DNA of 64,000 bases from Lentinus brumalis (taxonomy: Eukaryota > Basidiomycota > Agaricomycetes > Polyporales > Polyporaceae), in assembly GCA_001792895.1 (NCBI GenBank), contig MARA01000001.1:3038001-3102000 (forward strand), in the 5' to 3' direction. The stretch's first letter is position 1. Every line of letters begins with the position of its first letter. The notes under the pieces are model-generated. The model ran no database searches and was not told the origin of the DNA. It was given only the letters and a program-made list of their open reading frames with translations. The position numbers were made by a program, and so were the translations under genes. Below are positions 35,028-46,774 of this stretch, one piece after another.

Positions 35028-36703
35028 ATGGACGGCCCCGACGTGACTTTCTCTGCTCTCGTCGCTGCTCGTCTCCTGCTTGCATACGCACCGCTACCTG
35101 AGGCTCTCAAACATGATCACCAACTCTCATCTCCGCTGACGTCGTACTCGCGGTGTGCGGAGGTTCGTCCATGAGGTCATGATCGGTCGCTTATGCCCTC
35201 TCTGCAGTACGCGAGGGCATCTACTTGTTCGACCATGGGATTGACCCATACTCCGGCGGGTCGTTTCGACATGTACGTCGTTAATTATACAAATACTTCT
35301 GCGCGGTACTCATCGAGATGAAGTCACCGCTATTGCTGTCGCTGTTCTCGACAGTGCTACCGCTGACGTCGTACACGTCGCCGGTTCTCTGGACGGCTGC
35401 GGATGCCGTAGCAGCTTGGGCCCTGGTTCGAATATGGAGGTTACGAACAGGAGCGAAGCTTACATCTCGGGATGGCCAGGTCGCCGCCATGTACGTGCTT
35501 ACCCATTCCCTGCGTAATGCGAGTGTTGACCTCTGCTCCTCGACCAGGTATCTATTGAACCCATATATCTTCCTACCCAGTCTCGCACTATCATCGTCGT
35601 CCATTGAAAATGCTCTCGCGTTGCTGTCGCTAATGTTCGCATGCAGAGGTGAGCACTCGTCCGCCTTAATGTCTGAACACTCCAGACTAACGTCCTTCGA
35701 GGGCGAGCATCCGCATGCCTCCTGACACTAGCATGCCTAGTGCATCTGTCGCTCCCATCTGTCCTACTCCTTCTTCCTACTCTCCTTCTTCTCATTACCA
35801 GACCTGTCTCAAGGCTCGCCCTCCCGCGTCCTTTCGGTGCCGACCTCAAGCGCACACTACCCCTGCTCGCCGAGTTCGTTGGCTATGGGGTGCTCCTGAC
35901 CGCCGCGTCTACGCTAGTATGCGGGAATTGGGATTGGGCAGAAAAGACATGGGGCGCGTCGTGAGTGAACTCGTCTCGTTCCTCTCCGCCTGTCGCTAAC
36001 GACCCGCGCAAGGCTCACCCTCCCTGACCTCACTCCCAACCCCGGACTATGGTGGTACTTCTTCACGGAGATGTTCGATCATTTCAGACCATTCTTCCTG
36101 ATGGTTTTCTCCGTACGTGTTTTGCTTCTCCGAGAGCGCACCCCGTTAGCTGGACTCACCAATTGTCTATCAGGTTCATCTGCTCATATATGTCGTGCCG
36201 ATCTGCATCAAGTTCCAGTACGTCCATTCCTTGGGATCTGCGCGAGATGCATGCGCTGAAATGACATGGATTCACGCACAGACATGATATACTATATGCA
36301 GCATTCATACTCATAGGTGTCCTCGCGCTGTTCAAACCATACCCCACGCTATCCGATCCGGGCCTGTTACTCTCCATGTTCTCCCTCTTCCCCGAGATAT
36401 ACCCCTGTGAGTTTCCCCGCCGGTATCCCCTACTCCTCCTCATCGTAGCAACTGACGTGAACGTGCCCATCAGACCTGCGCCACCCAATCGTAACAGCGC
36501 TCATCCACCTCCACGCCTCACTGCTCCTCCCGCTGTTCAACAGCCTCTGGCTCCGACAGGGAACTGGAAACGCGAACTTCTTCTACGCGTCGACGTTGGT
36601 GTTTGGTGTGGGCAACGGCGCCGCGTTGCTGGATGCGATATGGGCGGGGCTGAGGATAGCCATGGGGAAGGTCGAGGACGGATACGAGGTCGTACAGGAG
36701 TGA
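35028..36703 (+). CDS. GPI transamidase subunit PIG-U (Cdc91/Gab1)
   Basis: The first exon starts at ATG 35028. Its donor (cggt|gtgcgg) joins SPLTSYSR to [20 protein letters not shown], the family's N-terminal signature. Later exons give [54 protein letters not shown] with [45 protein letters not shown] and [20 protein letters not shown], with the stop at 36701-36703. PIG-U is a multi-span ER membrane protein of the GPI transamidase complex, which attaches GPI anchors to proteins. Many hydrophobic segments are visible. The gene has at least eight exons separated by introns of about 50-80 nt. Confidence 0.9.
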
Positions 36704-37232
36704 TGTGTCACCATTCGGTCACTATCCATTGATTGAATAACTCGCAGCTCGGTCCTCAGATCTCTGAGATGGACTCGTAGCGGTGACAGTACTGTCGCTG
36801 AAAGGGAGGTCTTCGCTTCGATGTTCACAATGCGTCGTGTGGGTGTCCTTAACATGCGTGTGGGCTTGATTGTGCTCACTTGCTCTGCGCTTTCTCGGCG
36901 GATCCGCCACTGAGTCCGCCTCCGACGCAATGGGGGACCGGTGCACAGTGCCGATAGCTATATGAGCAGGATGTACTGAACGTCGCTAAAGCACATACAG
37001 AGTATGATACACGAATGGTGGCCAAGGGCCGTGGTATGTATATGAAATAAATGAGTACGGGGTGGTTGTTACGACAACTGGGAGATGCAGCAGGATGCGA
37101 ATGACAACACAAGCCGTAGATGAGCTCGAGATACAAGGGGGCGCAGATACAGTACCTTCAACAGGCGATGGCGTCGGATGTGTCAGCGCCCATACGCCCT
37201 CCCAGCAAGGGCAGGGAGGGCACGGACGACGG
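36704..37232. other. Intergenic between convergent PIG-U and DUF6534 genes
   Basis: There is no coding potential worth calling. It is the 3' flank of both genes. Confidence 0.45.
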
Positions 37233-39073
37233 TTATCGCGACTCGTCGTCAAACTCGCGCCGCTTGCTAGGTCCTCCGGAGCCGAGCGAACCAGAGGCGT
37301 TGATCTTACCGCTCTGCATGGGCAGTCGTCAGGCGGGGAATATCCAGGACAGTGCGGAGGGCACTGACTACTCACCTCGTCGTCGTACACCTCCATCCCT
37401 GAGCCCACCATGTCGAGCTCGATGATGTTCATCGGGTCGCCGGGCTTCGCATCCGGGTCGACGCTGAATTGGACGCTGCGCGTGGTCTCCCGTGCAGCTC
37501 CAGGGACGCTCAACGAGCGCGAGCGATTGCTCGCGTTCTGGTTCAGGCTGTCCTCCTCGTTGACTCCACGCCCGCGATGCGTATTGCGGAAGTTCAACCT
37601 GGCACCCGACGAACGCTGATTAGCCCATCTCGAACGATTACAAAGGCGCAAGGACGTCACGTACATCGCAAGCAAACTGTTCGCGTAGAATTTGCACGCG
37701 ACCCAGCCAACGAGGACCCACGCAGGACGGCGGCCCGTGGTGAGGAGCACAATCATGGAGAGCGCCTGTACGGCCGTGAAGGCCGTGCCACGGTTGAAGC
37801 CGTACACGACAACCTTCTCGTACAGCCCGTTTGCCCGCGCCATGCCCGGGTTCCGCGCGGGCTGCATGTGATAGAACATGGCTGCGACGATGACAAAGTC
37901 CGACGCGAGGGCGAGGGCAGAACCGACCCCGCGCAGGAGCCTCACGCGGCTGGTGATGAGGTCCACGAAGAGAGTCTCTTGTGCGCTGTTGGAATGTAAT
38001 TTACTTAGTATGGTCGCTGCACGTCGACTTGGTGAAGCTGTTTCTGACCTTTGCGCGATCCCTGCGATGCTGAGCGCTATTGATTGTGTGCATTAGCAGG
38101 CTTCCATGGGCGATAGAGAGGGAAGAGCTTACCACATCCAGCCGCGGATATTGCGCTCTGTGTGCGTGTGAGATACGTAACGTGGACTTAGAGGTGTAGC
38201 AACGTACAATGACAGCAGGTATGGCGGGTCGCTTGTCCGTGACGGTGAACACCCGATGAGCATAGAAGCTGTATGCACGTCAGATAGCAAAAGCGGTGTG
38301 TAGTTCGTGTGACGCACAGCTGCACGATGAGAGCGAGAAGGACCTGCACAATCATCGAAGGACGTCAGGATCACTGGCTGGTAGTCGATATAATCATCAA
38401 ACTCACGTCTAGAGCTTGTGCAGCCTATCCACGAAATCCAGTCAGTAACTCGAACGCCCCGCTGATGTGCAGACTCACGAGGAAGGTCCTGAAGCATGTA
38501 TGTCAGTAAGGTAATTACGCGGGTACAGAGCGGCGTACTTGGTGGTGACCAGCTGAGAGTAAGCGAGCATGAAACTTGTGATGAGATAGTGATATATGCT
38601 GGCGAGACATCAATGCATGCTCCAGGCACGTAGGGGAGCAGCTCACGTATGCGAGACTGAAAACGAACGTCAGACTCAGAGGGGTTTAAGCAGCCACTAG
38701 AGAGGTCAACTCACTCAGTGTTGTTGCCGCCGTGTCCACAGCCCTGCAAGTCTTTGAGTATCGCGTCCAACGTGGCACAAGACCAACGCGTACCATAGCA
38801 CACCAACCTAGGTAGAGTGGGGTTAACGGGGGTCTTCGCGGAGCGAAGGAAGCACTTACGGTCCATTTCGTCCCAAAGTGATCAGAAGGGAACCGAGTAT
38901 AGTAGATGTATGTTTCTAAGGCGCTCGTGAGGGGTACGTTCCGTTGGACGACACAGAGACTTACGAAAGAACGTGAGACCATACAGGACGACGCAGAAGA
39001 TGAACCCTAACAGGAGTACACCGAACGTCTTGCTAAGGTCGTCCGGGGACGCAGCCGCTACTGGGTCGCTCAT
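37233..39073 (-). CDS. DUF6534-family seven-helix membrane protein
   Basis: The start is ATG 39073 (MSDPVAAASPDDLSKTFGVL with LLGFIFCVVLYGLTFFR), followed by YIYYTRFPSDHFGTKW, a small exon with SHTIYHYLITSFMLAYSQLVT-like residues, a LVQTFYAHRVF-like segment, RVRLLRGVGSALALASDFVI, YEKVVVYGFNRGTAFTAVQA and ACKFYANSLLAM followed by LNFRNTHRGR. This is the usual pattern of the basidiomycete DUF6534 family. Its members have about seven transmembrane helices and no established biochemical function. The C-terminal tail is hydrophilic; after the donor at DDE|gtgagt a last exon ends in REFDDESR and TAA (37233-37235). Several middle exons are short and their edges approximate. The gene is divergent from CDC123. 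Confidence 0.78.
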
Positions 39074-39395
39074 ATCGGTCAGGATAGCGGGGGCGAGGCA
39101 GGCGGCGGCGGCGAGCTATCGAGAGACGATGAGGACAAGCAGCTTGTGCGCTCGGAGGGAGAAAAGCTGAGTGCCGGCGGGTGTGGGAGGATGAGGTATA
39201 TAATACTTGAACTTGACCGGCGGGAGCACTCATTTGGGTCTACCCGCGAGAGGTACACACGCCTGGAATGGCAATCCGGACCCACTCTAACCACCCTTCA
39301 TCAGAGCGCCCATTAACGCCTTCCTCCTTGCAAGGCTTGCATTTGTTTCCGTGGCTACAGTTTCCTACAGTGCTCAGACTTACAGACTACAGAAC
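39074..39395. promoter_or_regulatory. Shared divergent promoter region (DUF6534 / CDC123)
   Basis: The 322-bp gap contains tatataat near 39196-39203, which could serve as a TATA box for the minus-strand gene. Regulation of CDC123 from the same segment is inferred from position only. Confidence 0.45.
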
Positions 39396-40977
39396 ATGCC
39401 TGCTCCAGTCTCTACGCCACCCCTCTTCCCCGTCTACTCGCCGGACGCTGTGCTCGCTTTCCAGTTTTCCTCCTGGTACCCCTCATTCTCAAACCACAGC
39501 ATCAAGTCCACGGTTGTCCGCCCCCTGTCGTCAGCCTTCCGCGAGTACCTCGACTCGGATGGCGTGTTCGTCCCGGAAGGTGCTGAAGACGCGTTAGTCG
39601 TTTACGCCCACCCATCCGCCCCACCCCGTCTTATCCGACCCCCCTCCGGCTCTTCACAGCCCGGCAGAGAGTTCGCTCTCAGATGACGAGAGTTCCGACG
39701 AAGAGGAGGACGATGAGCGCACCCGCTTCGCCTTCCCAGAGCTAGATGCACAGATCAGAGCTGCTGTGGCAGAGTACGGTGCGGTGTTCCCAAAGCTCAA
39801 CTTCTCGTCTCCACGCGTACGTCCCTCCCCCGTCTTTACCGCCCTAGGGGCTCAATTCGGCCATCAGGACGCTGCATGGATGCTACCAGCCTCATCCCCA
39901 CTAAAGTGCATGTCCCCGCCGACGTCTACTTGCTACTCAAGTCGTCGGACTTTGTGCAGCACGACCTTGACCTCGAGCTCGTCTTCGACGGCTGCGACCC
40001 AGCTCATGACCCGCAAGCACCCACGCCCTACGAGCTGGAGCTTGTGCTGCGCAAGTGGTATCCCGTGGATCGCGCCCGGGAATTGCGATGTTTCGTGCGG
40101 CAGGAAATTCTCATAGGTGCGTCGATCCGTTGCCATCTTGAGTCGGAAGTCCTGCTCCCCGGATCTCCGCTGTCTCGCCTGGCGACGACCGAGACTTTGC
40201 TTCGGACCCTGTATGATTGTATTCCCGCTGGGAGAGGTGCTCCTTGCGCACTCACGCAAGGCGGGCTTCTCTTGAGCTCAGGGAGTTTGTGAATGAGTGA
40301 GACTTGCTGTACGTCCTAAGCGATATTAGACTGTCGCATTTATAATCGGTCCCCGAACCAGTGGAGATGAAACAGGTAGAATGGGAAAAGAGTGGATGTC
40401 CGGTAGACTTTTCGTCCCGCTATGCATAGATTCTTAAGGCATGTCTTCGGCAGGCATATCGCAACGCGATCCCAACTACTACGAGTTCTGGAACGAAACC
40501 GAGACACAACAGAAGGTCCTCGCTGCCGTCACCACCTTCTGGGAAACGCACATCAGAGGCAAATGGGAACAGAGTCAAGGCGACTGTAAGCAGCATGTGC
40601 GACCGCGTCCTCACATGATCCATACTGACTCCGCCGTTCCGCGACTAGACGTCTTCGACTTCCTGCTCACGCGCGACCTCTCGCGGGGCCACATCGTTGA
40701 CTTCAACCCGTACCACCCACGCACGGACCCGCTGCTCTTCACGTACGACGAGCTGCACACACTTCTTCTCGCACGCCCGGAGCGTCCGGAGCTGCGCGTG
40801 GTCGACTCGCCAAGTCACCCAGCTGCAGCGCGCAACGCACCTGCGCACCAGCACAATATGGTCCCGATCGAGGCCCTCGCGATGAGCAGTGGGCGGGACG
40901 TAACCGAGTTTGCGGACGTGTGGCAGGACGAGATCAGGAAGAGTATGGCCGGTGAGGACGAGGCTGCATCGAGCTGA
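39396..40977 (+). CDS. CDC123: CDC123/D123 family translation-initiation chaperone
   Basis: The start is ATG 39396 (MPAPVSTPPLFPVYSPDAVL). Family blocks follow: QFSSWYPSFSNHSIKSTVVR, FREYLDSDGVFVPEGAED, an acidic Ser-rich insert after a short intron, GAVFPKLNFSSP, AAWMLPASSPLKC, VYLLLKSSDFVQHDL, LVLRKWYPVDRARELRCFVR and, after a 337-nt intron (40117-40453), ISQRDPNYYEFW, DFLLTRDLSRGHIVDFNPYH with PRTDPLLFTYDEL, ending at TGA 40975-40977. Cdc123 is an ATP-grasp-fold protein that promotes assembly of the eIF2 complex in the cytosol. The C-terminus carries a Ser-rich tail beyond the fold. Confidence 0.9.
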
Positions 40978-41079
40978 GTCTGCGCCTCCTCAGCGACGAG
41001 AGAAGTAACCATCGATGTATCATCACAGCTAATCGTGTAGCAACTGCAGAACTCGTACAGGCACCTCTCCGCCCGTATT

Positions 41080-43658
41080 CTAACAGATCTGAACCTGCGC
41101 AACGCTCGGATCATGGTCGCTCGCCCTCTGGCTCACACTCTCCGCCCAATTGTTCACGTGCACGTGCTCCACGGCCGTCCCGCGCTGCGCGATCGCACTC
41201 GACACGAACAGATGGTCGAGCTGCTGCGAGTTCTGGTCGAAGAGGTACGTGTAGCGCTCTACCGCGGGGACGTCCGACGCCTCGTCGAGCTCGGTGAGCA
41301 GCCCGGCAAAGGGCGCGAAGACGGCGCGCGTCTGCACGTACTCGTTGCAGTCGCCGCCGACGATGACGTTCGCGTTTGGGTCCAGTGATAGGAGGTCTTG
41401 GACGAAGGCCTGTGAATGGAGAGGGTCAGCCTCTGCGAGGTGAGAACTACTCCGAGTATGCCCGGAAGCAGAAGCGACGTGCGGCTGCTGGCGAGACCCG
41501 CGCTTTCTCAGTTGCAGGGAGGTCAAGATTCTATTGACCACTACTGCGCGCAGAAGGGCTCAGGGATTGCCTGTGGCGCATCGTCACGACGGGATAGCCG
41601 CAAAGGCCGAGTCAAACCCACTTGACTTCTCTGCAATACGGGCGCAATCTCAGGTCGAATGCCCGTCCTCCGCGCGGCGCGCACGTCACCGACGAAGCAG
41701 GAATGATCGATGAAAACTCACTGCGATGGTCTCGACCTGCGCGATCCGCTGGTCGACGCCGCCATTCACCGGGGGACGCGCATCACCCTGGGTAGACGAC
41801 CCGTCGAGCTTCGCCGTCAGGTGGAGGTTGATCGTGAAGAAACGCACGCCCGATGGCGTCTCCCAGGCGGCGACAAGGGGCTTGCGGCTCGCGTTCCAGG
41901 CGGGGTTTGTGGGGTCGATGCGCCCAGGGTTGAACCTGCGTGGGCGCCGGTCAGGTTGGAAGAATGATGCAAGGGAGTCGGGGAACACGTACGTGAGGGT
42001 AACCTTGCGGTCTACACCGACCACCGGGTGGGTTGCATCCAAAGCGCCGCCAGCGGCAGACCCAGGAACTAGGCTGAATTTCGTGTCGTCGAAACTGTCA
42101 TGCGTGATTGTTAGACTCCGTCAGCCCATCGACGCCAGTCGACCCATTCATTGGAAGTGCTCACAGGTACGCCTGCCTGATGTTTCCGCCAGGTTCTCCG
42201 CCATCCATGTCATTCTGCGGCGCAATCTCAAGGAAACTGTACGTCGACGACGCGTTAGTTGCGCTTGCGATTTTGGTCACCAGATTCGTCAGCGTCAGGT
42301 TGGCGACGACGACGCCGTCGTCCTTCGTGCCTGAGTTGTCTTGGATCTCCTGCACGAACATGATGTCGGGCGTGTTCAGGAAGCTGGCGATATGATTTGC
42401 GACGGTGGACATGTGCGAGGAGGTCGGGGCCATGTTCTCTACCTGTGTACGGTGGAAACATTGGTCAGATTCGTATGCGACACCCTTGTAGAGCAGGCGA
42501 AGAAATACTCACATTGTAGTCGCCGATAGTGATCGTACACTCGCTGTCACTGCTTGGCCTGATAGTCGCTGGCGGAATAACCGAACTGGGTGTGGAGGCC
42601 ACCACGGGCGCAGTAAGGGGCAATATGTAGTAGAAGCCGAATCTAGGGAGAATCTTAAGTTGGTTCTCGTGCTCGTCGAAGCAGAACCGGACGCAACTCA
42701 CTGGTACACGATGACTCCCGTGATGTCCTCGAATGTCTTACCGAGGGACACGGTTGGATTCTTTGTGCCGTCCAGCGGGGATCCCACAATGACGGTCTCG
42801 GGGTTCGCATCCGGGACACCGTCAGGACCTGCGTGAACGTAACGTCAGCAGTCTAGTCATTCACTGAATCATTCCAGCTCGGAGGACATACCGAAGGTGA
42901 TCGATAGACCGCCTCGGCTGTTCTTCCCGGTGACTTCCCAGTCCCCGTACACCCAGAACTCGCCAAAGTCGTTCTCAAAATCAATCGCGACCGGGCTCTT
43001 CACCGTCACAAGCTGGCCCTCCAGGCTGGACCAAAAGTCCATGCCGTACTCGTCCGGCTGCAACGTTGCGTTCACAACATCGACCAAGCTCTGGTTGTTG
43101 GGCACCGCCAGCCACCCGTCCGCGCCCGCATCCCCGTCGAGTGCGGAGAGCTTCTGGGTCGGGGGACTGCGTGTCCCGGTCGCACCCAGAACGAGAGGGA
43201 CTACAGCGTGGTCTGATGAGAGGACAGTGATGTTGGCGGGGGATTGCAGCTCGGTGATGAATAGGTTGTTCAGGTTTGAGGCGCTGGTCGAGCGGAACTC
43301 AGACACGACGCCGGATAGGCTGATGTTGTCTCCAACGTTGACGGAGGCAAGGATCGTCTTGGACGACGTAAATACACTGAGTCCGTTGGAGGTCCGGACA
43401 TCTGCCACGGGCTCGCCTTGGATCCAAAAGCCGGAGGTGGACTGTGGGGCAGCATGCGTGGTGAGTAGTAGGAGTATGCGGCTTAGAGAAGTGATGTACC
43501 TTGGCTGTAACGATCCCGCTGAGGTTGTGAACAGCTTGTCCACGGAGAGGCGAAAGCCAAGACGCGCCCTGGATGTCCGTTACGCTCACCGCGCACACTG
43601 GTAGTAGCTGGCGCAGCGCGAGCACGATAGCTCCCATGACTAAAGCCCGATACACCAT
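41080..43658 (-). CDS. Secreted endonuclease/exonuclease/phosphatase (EEP) family nuclease
   Basis: The start is ATG 43658 with a hydrophobic leader (MVYRALVMGAIVLALRQLLP) compatible with a signal peptide. An N-terminal beta-rich part (VTDIQGASWLSPLRGQAVHN, SGFWIQGEPVADVRTSNGLS) resembles the OB-like/LTD region that precedes EEP domains in extracellular nucleases. The EEP core shows IMFVQEIQDN (catalytic Glu), FFTINLHLTAKLDG, NVIVGGDCNEY (GDxN-type), QQLDHLFVS and a terminal ASDHDPSVAQ (SDH). The stop is at 41080-41082. The likely role is extracellular DNA/RNA degradation or nutrient scavenging; this is inferred from domain order. At least six introns are present. Confidence 0.85.
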
Positions 43659-44531
43659 CTCGTTCGCTCTTCCCGAAGGTTTCGTGCTGAGGCTGGCGCG
43701 TGAGGTCGTCGAGTTGCCAAGCCTAACGACGGGTCGGGATCGGAGTGCGGAGGGATCTGCACATTGCCCTGGGCGTGCTTCTTATGCTCCGTCGAACACA
43801 TACTTAGGCTGGCTATGCAGTGCGTCGCCCCGATGAACGTGCGATTGTCAGAGCGAAGATAGCTGCGACCGCATGGACGGATATCAGTGGAAGGTATTTC
43901 TTGCGGAGATTCGCACGTACCGTCATGCGTCAAAGTCGACTTCTGTATGCTGGCAAGGGGCAGATCAGATGCAGTCTGGACGCGCTACATAGAGAGTTGA
44001 CGCGGACGACTCGCGCATCACATGAGTGTCATCGATGGTGGAAACGATTCCGCAAGTTATAGTCTGCATCGTCATGACGGGCTAAGGCAGCAAAGTTGTC
44101 GGAGGGATCACTCCCGTGGGAAGCTGTGGCATGGCATGAGATGCTTGACTGGACCTACGTGAGAACCGTGTTCTTCCCACTGAACACCAACTGAACACCC
44201 ACCGCGTGCGTATGTCCTACATAGGTATATTCGACTCGCGAACGAAACTCCAACGAGAAAACACTTGCCATGCATCAATGAGTTCTGAGCGAGCCTTGGC
44301 TCCACCTGCGAGGTTCCTGGTGCTTAATTGTTTAAATAGACAAACACGGACGAAGCATGTGAAGAGCGTTAATCGTGTGGCCGGCTTCGATGATGGCATA
44401 ATGGTAGAGAGCAATTAGCTGCCATCAATGGCGCTACCAAATGATAAGGGTGGTTGAGATGGTGTTTCGGCAACACCCGACATGTCTACTTAACTGAGCC
44501 ACTAGTTGCGGTCACTTTCCCTCTACCTACA
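43659..44531. other. Intergenic, nothing recognised
   Basis: Short open frames without domains occur. The last 60 nt resemble the upstream region of the duplicate gene at 46775 (tgcggt(c/a)ac...tttccc), so the duplication included the promoter. Confidence 0.4.
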
Positions 44532-45821
44532 ATGGCGGACTCCTCGGACGCACACAAAGAACATCCCTTGTCTGATGGACGATACGATCCTGCAGAGACT
44601 GCTCCATGGCTTACTCCCTTGGGCGCCATAACCAGTCATTTGTCTCAGATCAATAGGTCTCGAGGAGCGGCGGAGGGTGACTCCGAGTCGGAGGGAAAGG
44701 AAGAGGTAAAGATATTAATTTGCGCTACGTGAGGTCCTCCGAACTGACTTGCACATTAGGTGGTTGATATCTCGTCCTCGAGGGCTGAAGATATCATCTC
44801 CGCGACGAAAATAACGAGGCTGGTCATGGAGGTCGCCCCTGAGGTGTTGAGGAGCCTCGCGGAGGGGTACACCAATGATCCCGCCATGGTAGACTTGTGC
44901 GATCGATTCATGTTTATGAAAGATAACGTGAGGTCGTACACTATGCAGGTGAGTAAAGTTATCGAGCTGAGGGGCAACTGCTGAGCCTCGACCCCTGAAC
45001 GCATCTGAACTCTTCGTTGTTCTAGTATCCATCCTACCATACACAGCTCGTATCAGACTGCATGTTCACGGCAGTGAAGCGTATTATGGCGAAATACCCT
45101 GAGAGGGATGTCACCGTCGTGCCCGACTTCGACCTCACGGAACCGAGAGGTCACCCGGTCACGATCAATCCCGACGGGAGTGCGAAAGTCAAGGTTCGCG
45201 GTCACGTCAGCCATGTAATCTTGCACCATCCTGCGGAGTACGACCTCAAGCGTGAGTGGTTCGAAACATGATTGACGTTAGTGGTCCTGACGGCATCTGA
45301 TCTGCAGAACGGCTCCTCTACGACGACGAAGGTCCGGGTGTCATCACTGCGTTGACAGAACGCAGAGACATCTCATGCGTCATCATCATTGACGCTAAGG
45401 AGATCCAACGTACAGGCGTTGGGTCTCACCGTTCCGAGGTAATTGGGGCAGCGTTGGCGCTGATTGCACGAACTTCGTACGTGTGTTGTACGGAACCCCA
45501 TTGCGCTGCTTACCGACCATCTACAGGCTATCTGAGGTGCGGACGGTCATAGCTAACGGTCAGCATTGGCTGTTTGGCATGCTCAGTGTGCGTGATGGCC
45601 ACACGGTGTACAATGAATTTCGCAGGGTTTACGTACAATCTGCTTCGCCGGACATGTCCCAGCGCGAACGTAAAATCGCACATATAGAGCTGTCGAGGGT
45701 GGTGGGTTGCTCGCATGTTGGGTGAGTAAATCGTTATAGAAGAGGGCTGAGCGACGGCGATTCTGACGGTTTCCAACCTAGATTGACGGAGTCGCTCCAT
45801 TCGTGGGGAAATGAAGGGTAG
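44532..45821 (+). CDS. Unknown protein, possible PD-(D/E)XK-like core (copy A of tandem pair)
   Basis: ATG 44532 opens exon 1 (MADSSDAHKEHPLSDGRYDP), ending in an acidic run before a gtaaag donor. Further exons give VVDISSSRAEDIISATKITR, DPAMVDLCDRFMFMKDNVRS, a YPSYHTQLV segment, RDVTVVPDFDLTE, GHVSHVILHHPAEYDL, RLLYDDEGPGVI, RRDISCVIIIDAKEIQ with GAALALIARTS, and HWLFGMLSVRDGHTVYNEFR, to TAG 45819-45821. I do not recognise the family. The order PD (in VVPDFDL), then hydrophobic strand-D-A-K (IIIDAK), then an Ala-rich helix resembles a restriction-endonuclease-like fold, but spacing and secondary structure were judged by eye only. The reading is intact, unlike the neighbour at 46775. Confidence 0.6.
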
Positions 45822-46774
45822 AGTTCAAGAGAGAGATGTAGTAGGGGAGCGCACACACTGAGGAACGAGGACGCACATTGGCATTGGCCTCTTCTCTGAG
45901 AACAAGATTACAATATACGCCATTCAAGCTCAACACGCACGATGCCAGTTACTTTTAAACGGACTCGATGCTCATGATAGAAGTAAGAACTTTCCATAGT
46001 TCAGACTGTATTAGTGTCATAGGCGTTTGTGAATGAGTACGAACACCAACGATCAGCGAAAGGCTTCAACTGACTTTTGACTGTCTTGTGGGACTTGCGG
46101 GATGTATCGCATGAAGCCCAACATCGAGGCGTAAAGCGTGAGGCTCATATTGACTTGGGGAAGAGCTCTGTTGGAATGAGCCTCAGACGTGCCACCTCAG
46201 ACGATGATGTAGTTGGTAAGGAGGGACGGGACTCAACGACAGATACCCAGGTATGCCGCGAAGTTCGTCAAGAGTGTAACACCGTGAGACTTTGAGCGAG
46301 GGCCTTGGAGGTTGTCGGAGAGACGGGGCGACCTCCGCACAACAAGTTGTGGTTGACATGATTGCTTCGGCAAATCCCGCCAAGTCAGACTTCGAGCCGT
46401 GCCGTGCCGAGCATTGACTGCCTTGCTCTTTCGGTCGGAGAGCCAGCTTCTCACTGTATGCTTGTGACTCCGAGAGTCTGACTGACTGTCGTTGACTTGC
46501 TGCAGGTCCCTGGTCTGTGATCAGGCATGTGGCGGCGTGCAGGTAGCCCGCAGCGTAGTACACCATATATAGTGCATTATGAGTCTGCAAGGAATGTGGA
46601 AACTGGGGGTGCATCTAAGTGATGGTCGTAGATGTCGTTGGCGTTAGCATGCGGGCTGGCATGCGCAGCGTCTCCGGGCGTCTGAAAATACCTTCCTCCT
46701 CCTCCGATTACTGCTGCTCAGTGCTCCCACATGCACTTAGTGCGGTAACGTTTCCCCTGAGTCCGCCTAGTATC
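45822..46774. other. Spacer between tandem copies A and B
   Basis: Part of the downstream flank resembles that of copy B (acgcactga... words near 45855 and 48061), indicating that the duplicated unit extends past the stop codon. No separate gene is supported. Confidence 0.4.
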
